Below, one piece after another: positions 13,303 to 20,174 of a DNA stretch of 20,481 bases. Below the pieces are notes generated by a model. It saw only the letters and a list, made by a program, of their open reading frames with translations. It ran no database searches and was not told the DNA's origin. The stretch spans positions 1-20,481 of the IMG/VR virus record IMGVR_UViG_3300046008_001357. One strand, given 5' to 3'. Every line of letters begins with the position of its first letter. Position 1 is the first letter of the stretch. Made by a program: the position numbers and the translations under genes. Source of the stretch: a virus.

Positions 13303-13365
13303 AAATTCGCCCATTTTATTAAATCGTGCGATTAGAAAATCCCCGTTTTATTCCTTAACGTATCG
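13303..13365 (+). promoter_or_regulatory. Late-promoter element A, before the lysis genes
   Basis: This 63-base segment aligns without gaps to 19209-19271. The core TAAATCGTGCGATTAGAAAA (13320-13339) matches the other copy at 18 of 20 bases and contains the dyad AATC-N4-GATT. AT-rich sequence downstream (TTTTATTCC) could serve as the -10. No good -35 is present, as expected of an activator-dependent promoter such as the C-dependent Mu late promoters. Confidence 0.6.
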
Positions 13366-13394
13366 ACGACTTTAACTTTTTAGACGATACGCTA

Positions 13395-13742
13395 ATGCCA
13401 GCAAAAGACCCTACAACTTACTCGTTACTCACCTACTGTTGGGTTTTTGGCGTTTCTTCACTTGGAGGCGTTGTGAGTTACATCAACAAAATCAAGCAAG
13501 GAAAAACAAAATCATTTTGTTTTTGGGCATTAATTGGTGAGGCAATTACAAGTATTTTTGTCGGTGTCACGACATTTTTTATTTGCGAATCCGCAGGTAT
13601 TGAGCAAATCACATCAGCCGCGTTAATTGGTTTGAGTAGCCACATGGGAAGTCGTGCGATTTATTTAGCGCAGCATTTTATGGCTAAAAAAATCGGCGTT
13701 AGTGAAGAATTAGAATCATTTGAAGGTGAAAAAAATGACTAA
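13395..13742 (+). CDS. LydA-type holin
   Basis: The product is 115 aa. The start MPAKDPTTYSLLTYCWVFGV and the layout of three hydrophobic segments (about 10-30, 42-65 and 72-92) match superfamily III holins (LydA, PF16083). The C-terminus is charged. It forms inner-membrane pores that let the endolysin reach the murein. It is the first gene after late element A. Its stop overlaps the endolysin start by 8 bases, the usual holin-lysin coupling. Confidence 0.8.
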   Translation: MPAKDPTTYSLLTYCWVFGVSSLGGVVSYINKIKQGKTKSFCFWALIGEAITSIFVGVTTFFICESAGIEQITSAALIGLSSHMGSRAIYLAQHFMAKKIGVSEELESFEGEKND

Positions 13743-14181
13743 AAATATGAGAGCTTTTTTAGACACTATTGCCAAAAGTGAAGGTACTTTCGGTCACGGT
13801 GATGATGGTTATGATGTTCTTGTTGGTGGAAAATTTTTTGACGGCTACGCAGATCACCCGAGAATCTTGGTCGATTTACCAAAACTAAAAATTAAATCAA
13901 CAGCTGCTGGTCGTTATCAAATTCTTGCACGCAACTTTGATTTTTATAAAAAACAATTAGGTTTAAAAGATTTCGACAAAGCCGCACAAGATGCGATTGC
14001 TATTCAACTTATCAAAGAATGCGGTGCGTTGAAAGATATTGAAGCGGGTCGGATTGAATCTGCGATTAAAAAATGTGCTTCACGTTGGGCGAGTTTTCCA
14101 GGTGCAAATTATGGACAGCGCGAAAATAAAATGGCGAATCTTGTTTTATCGTTTGAGCGTTCAGGCGGAATTTTAGCGTAA
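13735..14181 (+). CDS. Endolysin, lambda R-type murein transglycosylase
   Basis: The product is 148 aa from the ATG at 13735 (GAAGG upstream). It follows lambda R throughout: LDTIAKSEGT with catalytic Glu16, YDVLVGG, YADHPRILV, STAAGRYQILARNFDFYKKQ, LGLKDFDKAAQDAIAIQLIK, and ASFPGANYGQ. It cleaves the MurNAc-GlcNAc bond, giving 1,6-anhydro products. It has no signal peptide, so it depends on the holin. No Rz/Rz1 gene follows, which is unusual for a phage of a Gram-negative host. The stop TAA shares its A with the next start. Confidence 0.95.
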   Translation: MTKNMRAFLDTIAKSEGTFGHGDDGYDVLVGGKFFDGYADHPRILVDLPKLKIKSTAAGRYQILARNFDFYKKQLGLKDFDKAAQDAIAIQLIKECGALKDIEAGRIESAIKKCASRWASFPGANYGQRENKMANLVLSFERSGGILA

Positions 14182-15482
14182 TGAATAAATTCAATGCCGC
14201 CATTCAGCATGTTGCCATCGACACGGTTATTCCTTACGCGAATAACACTAAAAAGCACCCAGCCGAACAAATTGACAAACTCGCCAGTATGATTGCCGAG
14301 TACGGTCACGACGTACCGATTGTGGTTGATGCTGACAACGTAGTCATCAAAGGTCACGGGCGTTTGCTCGCTTGTAAAAAACTCGGCATGACTACCATTC
14401 CCGTGATTGTTCGCGCTGATTTAACCCCAGCTCAAGCGAAAGCGGCTCGCATTGCAGATAACAAAGTGAGCGAATCCGAATGGGACATGGATTTACTGCG
14501 CCTTGAACTCACAGAACTCGATGAACTCGGTTTTGATTTGGATTTAACGGGCTTTGAAGATTTCGATTTTAGTGAATTTGATGACACCAATGTCACCACG
14601 CTTGATGACGATGCCGACCTTGACGATGTACCAGAACCGCCTGCTGATCCGATTACCAAACTCGGCGACGTTTGGCTGTGCGGCAAACACCGCTTGATGT
14701 GTGGCGACAGCACCAGTATTGATGGTGTGGACGCACTAATGAACGGCGACAAAGCCGACATGATATTTACCGATCCACCGTACAACGTCAAAATTTCAGG
14801 ACTTGGCAGTGCGGCATCGGAAAACAGCATCGGCAGAATTCATGGCGAATTCAAAATGGCATCGGGTGAAATGAGCAAAGACGAGTTCACTGATTTTTTA
14901 CGCGCGGTGTTCACTTGCCTGATTGCCGCCTCAAAAGATGGTTCGATTCATTACGTTTGTATGGACTGGCGACATATTCAAGAACTCACCACCGCTGGCG
15001 AAATTTACACCGAACTCAAAAATCTGTGTGTTTGGAATAAAAATAACGGTGGCATGGGGACGTTTTATCGCAATAAACACGAATTGATTTTTGTTTATAA
15101 AAACGGCACAGAAAAACACACCAACAATTTCCAACTTGGCGAAACTGGACGCTACCGAACAAACGTCTGGGATTATCCGATGGTAACCAGTTTTTCAAAT
15201 GGTGAACGTGGCAACGAGAAACTCCACCCTACCGTGAAACCCACGCAACTTGTAGTTGATGCGATTTTAGACTGTTCCAACGACGGCGAGATTATTTTAG
15301 ATTTATTCGGCGGTTCTGGCACAACGATGATTGCTTGCGAGAAAACCAATCGGGTTGCCCGTTTGATGGAACTCGACGAGAAGTATTGCGACGTGATTGT
15401 GCGTCGTTGGCAAGAAATCACGGGGAAAGAAGCCGTCTTGGAAGGTAATGGCAAATCATTTAATGAATTGAGAAATGGCTAG
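14181..15482 (+). CDS. ParB-like domain fused to a beta-class DNA methyltransferase
   Basis: The product is 433 aa. Residues 1-95 are a ParB/Srx-like domain (VIPYANNTKKHPAEQIDKLA, VIKGHGRLLACKKLG). Residues 100-150 form an acidic linker. Residues about 160-425 are an amino-methyltransferase with DPPY at 198-201 (motif IV) before FGGSG at 376-380 (motif I), the beta-class order typical of DNA N6-adenine or N4-cytosine enzymes. Such ParB-MTases are common beside phage terminases and probably modify phage DNA. It is joined to the endolysin by TAATG and overlaps the next gene by 8 bases. No cognate restriction enzyme is adjacent. Confidence 0.9.
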   Translation: MNKFNAAIQHVAIDTVIPYANNTKKHPAEQIDKLASMIAEYGHDVPIVVDADNVVIKGHGRLLACKKLGMTTIPVIVRADLTPAQAKAARIADNKVSESEWDMDLLRLELTELDELGFDLDLTGFEDFDFSEFDDTNVTTLDDDADLDDVPEPPADPITKLGDVWLCGKHRLMCGDSTSIDGVDALMNGDKADMIFTDPPYNVKISGLGSAASENSIGRIHGEFKMASGEMSKDEFTDFLRAVFTCLIAASKDGSIHYVCMDWRHIQELTTAGEIYTELKNLCVWNKNNGGMGTFYRNKHELIFVYKNGTEKHTNNFQLGETGRYRTNVWDYPMVTSFSNGERGNEKLHPTVKPTQLVVDAILDCSNDGEIILDLFGGSGTTMIACEKTNRVARLMELDEKYCDVIVRRWQEITGKEAVLEGNGKSFNELRNG

Positions 15483-15975
15483 AGCAACACCTGAATTATG
15501 GGCAAAAGCAAAGGCACTTTTTGAAACTGGAAGAAGTCTTAGCGAGATAAACGCCGAAACTGAAATCGACCGCGCTTTAATCAGCAGAAAAGCAAAAGCA
15601 GAAGGTTGGAAAAAAGGCATTTATCAACAGCTAATTCAGGACGGTGTGCGGGTTGCGGGCGAAATATCAACACTAGAGTCAACAGTTCAACAGGTTGTTG
15701 TCAAAGACATTGATGAACTAACCAAAGCCCGTGAGTTTTTCTCAAAGGCGGGTTTGAAAGTAGCGAGTATGGCAGTCAAATCACTGGGAGAAAAACCTAA
15801 ACCCAGCGATTGCAAAACTGTTGCGGACGCACTGGTTTCAACCATGAAAGTTGCAGGCGTTGTGCCTTATTACCCTGTTGGCACAACGATAAATAACACT
15901 AACGCTCAACAAAATAACAACGATGATGATTTTAGAGATGAGCTAATTAGGCAAATTTTTAATAACGATGAATAA
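15475..15975 (+). CDS. Terminase small subunit-like (Mu gp27/DUF1804-like)
   Basis: The product is 166 aa. The N-terminal HTH (ATPELWAKAKALFETGRSLS, then INAETEIDRALISRKAKAEG) and WKKG motif resemble the DNA-recognising region of small terminases of Mu-like phages. The middle is helical (oligomerisation) and the C-terminus is Asn/Asp-rich (NNTNAQQNNNDDDF). It lies directly before the large subunit with an 8-base overlap, the standard order. It would select and hold phage DNA for packaging. Confidence 0.75.
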   Translation: MARATPELWAKAKALFETGRSLSEINAETEIDRALISRKAKAEGWKKGIYQQLIQDGVRVAGEISTLESTVQQVVVKDIDELTKAREFFSKAGLKVASMAVKSLGEKPKPSDCKTVADALVSTMKVAGVVPYYPVGTTINNTNAQQNNNDDDFRDELIRQIFNNDE

Positions 15976-16726
15976 AGAAAATCGTCTTAAAACTTGTCGT
16001 GATTTTTTAGCGTTCACGCGCTACGTTAGTGAGCGTGGTGGTCGTAAGTTTTTTGTGAATTGGCATCACCGCGTGATTACTGACACATTGATGAAAGTCG
16101 TGCGTGGCGAAATTAAACGGCTGATTATCAATATCCCGCCACGCTACTCAAAGTCGGAACTAACGGTCGTTAACTTTATTCCTTGGTGCTTGGGTTTATA
16201 TCCAGACAGTGAGTTTATTTATATTTCTTACTCGAAACGAGTTGCCGCAAAGCACGCTTATTTAGCTCGTGCAGTTGTAAAAAGTGAAGGCTATCGTGAA
16301 TTATTTGGCGATGTATCGTTAATGGAAGATTCAAAGGCAAAAGATGAGTGGCGAACAAAGCAAGGCGGTATCGTGTACGCTTCGGGTTCAGACGGCACAA
16401 TCACGGGTTACGGTGCGGGTAAAATGCGTGAAGGATTTGGCGGGTGCATTATTTTTGACGATCCGCTCAAGGCAGGTGAAGCCGAAAGTCCAATTCAGCG
16501 TGAAAACGTCCTTGAGTTTTACCAATCAACGGTAGAGAGTCGCTGTAATACGCCGCACACGCCCATCATCGTTATCATGCAACGCTTACATCATAACGAC
16601 TTGAGCGGTTTTTTGTTAAACGGTGGCAGCGGTGACGAATGGCATCACCTAAAAATTCCCGCGATTAACGAAGATGGCGAAGAACTATGGACGTTCAAAC
16701 ATTCCATTGATGATTTGCTCACTTAA
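15968..16726 (+). pseudogene. Large terminase, ATPase half only (3' deleted)
   Basis: The frame is 252 aa and intact at its start (MNKENRLKTCRDFLAFTRYV). The Walker A variant is IPPRYSKSEL, Walker B is CIIFDDP, and the coupling motif is IVIMQRLHHNDLSGFLL. Full proteins of this family are about 450-550 aa and carry a C-terminal RNase H-like nuclease. Here the frame stops at SIDDLLT, just where that domain should follow. The next 480 bases read in another frame as the end of a portal protein. This is best explained by a deletion of about 2 kb removing the nuclease half and most of the portal gene. A protein made here could hydrolyse ATP but not cut DNA. Confidence 0.8.
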
Positions 16727-17210
16727 TGGATTTTCTGGTGAGCCACCCACCTTTGTTATGGAAGATAATACAGGGCTTGAGATTGACCGTGCGGGGCGTG
16801 ATTCTCAATTGGTTCAAGCGGGTATTTTAAAACTCACACCTGAATATCTGTTGCGCGTCTATGATTACGAAGAAGGCGATTTTGAAATTCCAACTGAAAT
16901 CAGTCAGTCACAAAATGTGACCAACTCAAAACCTGCTAATTTTTCAGTTTCAAACGCTCCGCCTAAATTCACACCCGCGCAACAAGTCATCGAAAATTTA
17001 GTTGATGCAAGCGTTGAAAAAATCCCCGAACCGTTATCGAGTGACGATATTCGGAACGCCGTTTTTAGCTCGAATTCGATGCAGCAATTAGAAGAAAATT
17101 TAGCGTTATTACTCGACAAACAAGACCCGCGTTTTGCTGATTTACTCACGCAAACGGCATTGTCGGCGCAATTGTTAGGCTTTGTGAATTCTAAAGAATC
17201 GGTCGTGTAA
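16720..17210 (+). pseudogene. Portal protein (Mu gp29/DUF935-like), C-terminal remnant
   Basis: The open frame begins earlier inside the terminase sequence, but recognisable portal content starts at about LNGFSGEPPTFVMEDNTG. It continues with DRAGRDSQLVQAGILKLTPE and YLLRVYDYEEGDFEIP, the pattern of the C-terminal third of DUF935 portals, then a helical tail ending QLLGFVNSKESVV. Usual length is about 480-530 aa; only about 160 remain and there is no credible native start. It lies directly before the MuF gene as in Mu (gp29-gp30). Together with the truncated terminase it marks a deletion scar near 16720-16735. Confidence 0.75.
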
Positions 17211-17213
17211 ATT

Positions 17214-18431
17214 ATGGCGGACGTATTTGAAATCAAATTTAATACGCCATTTGAGAAAGCGCGTGAAGCAGCAAAACGTCGCGGTGTGGTACTTCCTAGT
17301 GAATACTACGGCAAATTACCAAAAGAGATGCGCTCATTGACCAACACAATTTCCTACATTCAAAGCGTTGAGCAAATTCAAACGATTTTAGATGATTTGA
17401 AAGTGGCAATTGATAACGGGAACTCGTTTGAAAAATGGCGTAAAAACTTCAATCCTGAGCAATTTGGCATTACTAAAGCTCATGCCGAAACTGTTTATCG
17501 AAATGCCTTGCAAACCCAATACAGCGTTGGACGTTGGGAGCAAGCGCAAATGGCTAAAAAAACCCATCCGTATTTACGTTACGTCACCATTAACGACGGC
17601 AGAACATCGCAATGTTGCAGGGCGTTGAGTGGCATTATTCGCAAAATTGACGACCCGTTTTGGTCAAGTCATACCCCGCCAAATCATCACCGTTGTCGCT
17701 CAATCGTTGTGAGTTTGACAGAAAAAGAAGCGCAAAAACGTAGCCCTGCAATGGTCGGATTAAATCAGCCAGAATCCCCCGAAATGCAACCACAAAAAGG
17801 TTGGGACTACAATCCTGCGTTAAGTCATCAAGCGCAAATGAGCAGCCTGCTTGAAAAGAAAATTTCAGCTATGCCAAATGCGAGTAACTGGTTTAAAAAT
17901 ACCGTGCGTGAACAGGCGACGAAGAAATTAGAGGGTTTATTGGGCGTGGTAGAATCGCCAACATTTGAACAGCAAATGATTGAAAAAGCGATGATGCTAG
18001 AAACACTCAGTTATGAAACAGCTTTAAAGCAGGTAAAGCAAGACCTAGAAAGCGCAGCGTTTGTGGAGTTTTTCAACGGTGAATTTAAAGGAAATTATCC
18101 CGTTGGTGTTTTGAGTGAAAGTGACCAAGAGTTGCTCAATGCCAAAACAAAAACCGTTTTACTTTCGCGTGAATCGCTTGATGAACACAAAGAAAAACAC
18201 CCAGAAATTGGCTTAGAAGATTACAAAAAAATCGTTGATATAGTGAAAAGCGGTGAAATCTATAACTCGAAAAAGAAACGCTTTGTTTTGCTTCATGTGG
18301 ATGGTTACACCTATCGCGCTGCAATGAAAGTTACTTTAGACGGCATGGAAAATTTCTTTTTGAGTTTGATAAAACTGCAAGATGAAAAAGCGGATAAAGA
18401 GATAAGAAAGAAATTTGAGCGAATTAGATAA
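17214..18431 (+). CDS. MuF-type head morphogenesis protein with C-terminal PBECR-like toxin domain
   Basis: The product is 405 aa. Residues 1-215 are a Mu gp30/SPP1 gp7-like MuF domain: FNTPFEKAREAAKRRGVVLP, and the metal-site pattern VTINDGRTSQCCRALSG with HTPPNHHRCRS (about 125-163, Cys and His residues). Residues about 295-400 resemble the phage Barnase-EndoU-ColicinE5/D-RelE-like (PBECR) nuclease domains found on MuF tails: VLLSRESLDEHKEKHPEIGL, DYKKIVDIVKSGEIY, FVLLHVDGYTYRAAMKV. MuF proteins sit inside the capsid and may be injected with DNA, so the tail is a candidate effector; nuclease activity is inference. It starts 3 bases after the portal remnant stop. Confidence 0.75.
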   Translation: MADVFEIKFNTPFEKAREAAKRRGVVLPSEYYGKLPKEMRSLTNTISYIQSVEQIQTILDDLKVAIDNGNSFEKWRKNFNPEQFGITKAHAETVYRNALQTQYSVGRWEQAQMAKKTHPYLRYVTINDGRTSQCCRALSGIIRKIDDPFWSSHTPPNHHRCRSIVVSLTEKEAQKRSPAMVGLNQPESPEMQPQKGWDYNPALSHQAQMSSLLEKKISAMPNASNWFKNTVREQATKKLEGLLGVVESPTFEQQMIEKAMMLETLSYETALKQVKQDLESAAFVEFFNGEFKGNYPVGVLSESDQELLNAKTKTVLLSRESLDEHKEKHPEIGLEDYKKIVDIVKSGEIYNSKKKRFVLLHVDGYTYRAAMKVTLDGMENFFLSLIKLQDEKADKEIRKKFERIR

Positions 18432-18433
18432 AC

Positions 18434-18515
18434 AGCACGCCGTGAGAGAACCACTCTCACTAGAACTCATCATCCATTGCTGGAAGGTTACGGGAGGCTA
18501 CCGTATCGACGTGCT
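18434..18515 (+). ncRNA. Cloverleaf-like structured RNA candidate
   Basis: Between the MuF gene and the 59-aa gene, AGCACG (18434-18439) pairs with CGTGCT (18510-18515) and encloses three hairpins: GTGAGAG/CTCTCAC (18442-18460), TCCA-TTGC-TGGA (18473-18484), and TACGG/CCGTA with a seven-base loop (18489-18505). No reading frame or T-run accounts for it. It is not a tRNA: there is no TTCGA loop or CCA. Function unknown. Confidence 0.4.
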
Positions 18516-18550
18516 AGGCTAAATATAAAACTAACCAACATAAAACGCAA

Positions 18551-18730
18551 ATGATTAAACTACACAACACTGATAACGCGCTCGATAAACTTCTTTCAAT
18601 CCTAATTGATTGGATGACGCTATTCATGATGTTTTATTTTTCAAACAAAATATGGGGATTTGACGGCATGATGTTTGTGCTAAGTTGCATTTGGTTTAGC
18701 AGTATTCAGGTTCGGAGAATTAAACAATGA
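18551..18730 (+). CDS. Small membrane protein (59 aa)
   Basis: The product is 59 aa, starting MIKLHNTDNALDKLLSILID. There are two hydrophobic segments (about 20-31 WMTLFMMFYFSN, and 40-53 MMFVLSCIWFSSIQ), and the product ends VRRIKQ. Its TGA overlaps the ATG of the gpG-like gene (CAATGACC), so the two are translationally coupled. No family is recognised. A membrane protein between head genes is unexpected for Mu-type order; it may be a moron or a spanin/antiholin-like function that moved. Confidence 0.6.
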   Translation: MIKLHNTDNALDKLLSILIDWMTLFMMFYFSNKIWGFDGMMFVLSCIWFSSIQVRRIKQ

Positions 18731-19164
18731 CCACCACCATTCAAATCAATTCCACGCAGGTTGAACGCGCTTTAGCTGAACTTGCAAGCAGAACCGTACA
18801 TTTACAACCTGCTTTTAATGCAATCGGCGTTGAAATTCACAGGCGTGTTGTTGATTGTTTTGAGCATGAACAAAGCCCTGACGGTATCAATTGGGCGGCT
18901 TTATCACCCGCAACACTTAAAAAGCGGACGAGCAGCAACGCTAACATTTTGCGGGACACAGGGGCAATGTACGAAACACTCGGTCACAATGCTACAGACA
19001 GTTATGCCGAAGTTTCAATTGGAACAATTGGGCAGGACTACGCAAAATTTCACCAATTTGGGACGGAACATATTCCCGCCCGTCCATTTTTTCCATCCGA
19101 AAACTTGCCGCAAGAATGGGAAAGTGACGTGATGAATGTTCTCAATAACTTCCTCGCTGTTTGA
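18727..19164 (+). CDS. Phage virion morphogenesis protein (Mu gpG-like)
   Basis: The product is 145 aa of the PF05069 type: helical start (VERALAELASRTVHLQPAFN), SPDGINWAALSPATLKKR, ANILRDTGAMYETLGHNATD, then YAKFHQFGTEHIPARPFFP, which is the family hallmark. It acts in head-tail completion. It follows MuF as in Mu (F then G) and is coupled to the 59-aa gene by ATGA. A weak terminator and a late promoter element separate it from the protease gene. Confidence 0.85.
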   Translation: MTTTIQINSTQVERALAELASRTVHLQPAFNAIGVEIHRRVVDCFEHEQSPDGINWAALSPATLKKRTSSNANILRDTGAMYETLGHNATDSYAEVSIGTIGQDYAKFHQFGTEHIPARPFFPSENLPQEWESDVMNVLNNFLAV

Positions 19165-19167
19165 CAA

Positions 19168-19200
19168 CGCCTCGCTGTTTTGAAATAAGGCGGGATTTTT
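19168..19200 (+). terminator. Weak terminator after the gpG-like gene
   Basis: CGCCT (19168-19172) pairs with AGGCG (19188-19192) around a 15-base loop and is followed by GGATTTTTA. The short stem makes this tentative. Confidence 0.35.
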
Positions 19201-19208
19201 ATTGTTGA

Positions 19209-19271
19209 AATTTCGCCTAAATTACTAAATCACGCGATTAGAAAAAGCCTTATTACATAGGCAATCTATCG
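19209..19271 (+). promoter_or_regulatory. Late-promoter element B, before the protease gene
   Basis: This aligns without gaps to 13303-13365. The core TAAATCACGCGATTAGAAAA (19226-19245) has the dyad AATC-N4-GATT, and both elements end in TATCG. TTATTACAT (19250-19258) may hold the -10. In Mu the I promoter before the protease is one of four C-activated late promoters, so its position fits. Confidence 0.6.
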
Positions 19272-19274
19272 CGC

Positions 19275-20174
19275 ATGAAAACACAAAATCAAATTATTCA
19301 TTTTTTAGCTGATTTTCAGCTTTCAAAACCTACCACTACAGGCGAGCGCACTTTTTCAGGTGTTGCTTATGCGGGTGGCGTAATCACAGACCACTCGTGG
19401 TACAGCGCGGTGGCGTTTGATTTGGTCACAACTAGTGCAGAAACGCCTTTGCCTTTGCTTTTCAATCACCACGGCTCACCTATTGGTGTTATCGAAATGG
19501 TGTCAATCGGCACACAAATCGAAATCGCAGGACGTTTATTTGCCGACATTGACGATGTTGCCAAAGACATCGCAGTCAAAGCTGATCGTGGAATCAAATG
19601 GCAATTATCAGTTGGCATTTTTTCAGGAGCAACTGAACGCCTGAATGGTACACAAGCCCACAGCATCAATGGTCAGTCCTTTAATGGCGAAATCACCCTT
19701 TTAAAACAAAATCGAATAAGAGAAGTGTCGTTTGTCACGCTTGGGGCTGACGACAAAACTTCCGCCACTGTTTTTAACGCTCAACCCACTAAACCACAGG
19801 AATCATCAAGTATGACACCCGAAGAAACAGAAAAACTACAGAAAGAACTGGAAAAAACAAAAGCTGAAAACGCGCAATTCAAAGCTGATTTAGACAGCGC
19901 AAAAAAATCAGCACGTGAAACTGAAATCAAATCGTTGTTCTCCGCATTAGGTCGGGAATACAGCGAAGAAAAAGCCAAGCCTTATTTTGAATTTTCTGCC
20001 GACCAATTCAAGGTTGTATCAGCGGATTTAATGGCACAAAAAGGCGAACAAAAACCCAATTTACCTGAACATTTATTCAGCGCACAAGCCAATGATGGTG
20101 AAACTAAACCAACAGAGCCGCAATTGAATTTTTCGGCAATTTACGACGCTCGCAAGCCACAAGGTAAAAAATAA
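19275..20174 (+). CDS. Prohead protease with C-terminal scaffold
   Basis: The product is 299 aa. Residues about 15-165 are a prohead serine-protease fold: FSGVAYAGGVITD, PLLFNHHGSPIGVIEMV with the likely catalytic His, KWQLSVGIFSG with the likely Ser, and IREVSFVTLGADDKTSATVF closing the domain. Residues about 180-230 are a charged coiled coil (TEKLQKELEKTKAENAQFKA) of scaffold type, and the tail ends FSAIYDARKPQGKK. This matches the Mu I/Z arrangement. It would assemble and then clear the prohead interior. The ATG at 19275 has a poor ribosome-binding site and begins four bases past late element B. The stop shares one base with the decoration gene. Confidence 0.85.
   Translation: MKTQNQIIHFLADFQLSKPTTTGERTFSGVAYAGGVITDHSWYSAVAFDLVTTSAETPLPLLFNHHGSPIGVIEMVSIGTQIEIAGRLFADIDDVAKDIAVKADRGIKWQLSVGIFSGATERLNGTQAHSINGQSFNGEITLLKQNRIREVSFVTLGADDKTSATVFNAQPTKPQESSSMTPEETEKLQKELEKTKAENAQFKADLDSAKKSARETEIKSLFSALGREYSEEKAKPYFEFSADQFKVVSADLMAQKGEQKPNLPEHLFSAQANDGETKPTEPQLNFSAIYDARKPQGKK
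19812..20174 (+). CDS. Nested scaffold protein from an internal start
   Basis: An in-frame ATG at codon 180 of the protease (MTPEETEKLQKELEKTKAEN) is preceded by AGGAA at about ten bases. It would yield a 120-aa free scaffold: coiled coil, then an SAD/F-rich tail. Mu and lambda make scaffold this way from within the protease gene (Z in I; Nu3 in C). The presence of an RBS and the exact domain boundary support it; independent translation is inference. Confidence 0.55.
   Translation: MTPEETEKLQKELEKTKAENAQFKADLDSAKKSARETEIKSLFSALGREYSEEKAKPYFEFSADQFKVVSADLMAQKGEQKPNLPEHLFSAQANDGETKPTEPQLNFSAIYDARKPQGKK

Noticed and set aside
14432-14830. 132-codon minus-strand frame over the methyltransferase gene
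   Set aside because: Very high Ser content reflects Asp/Glu-rich codons on the other strand; it is a shadow of the acidic linker.
16674-16719. ATG at 16674 as the native start of a 178-aa protein
   Set aside because: The first 15 codons are terminase coding sequence read in another frame; portal similarity begins only after the junction.
18434-18515. tRNA identity for the cloverleaf
   Set aside because: It lacks the TTCGA loop, CCA end, D-loop GG and a seven-base anticodon loop in the right arm.
19161-19190. TTGACAACGCC resembling the promoter of repeat copy 2
   Set aside because: The similarity covers only about 12 bases, no -10 box lies at proper spacing, and the bases form the stop of gpG and a hairpin.
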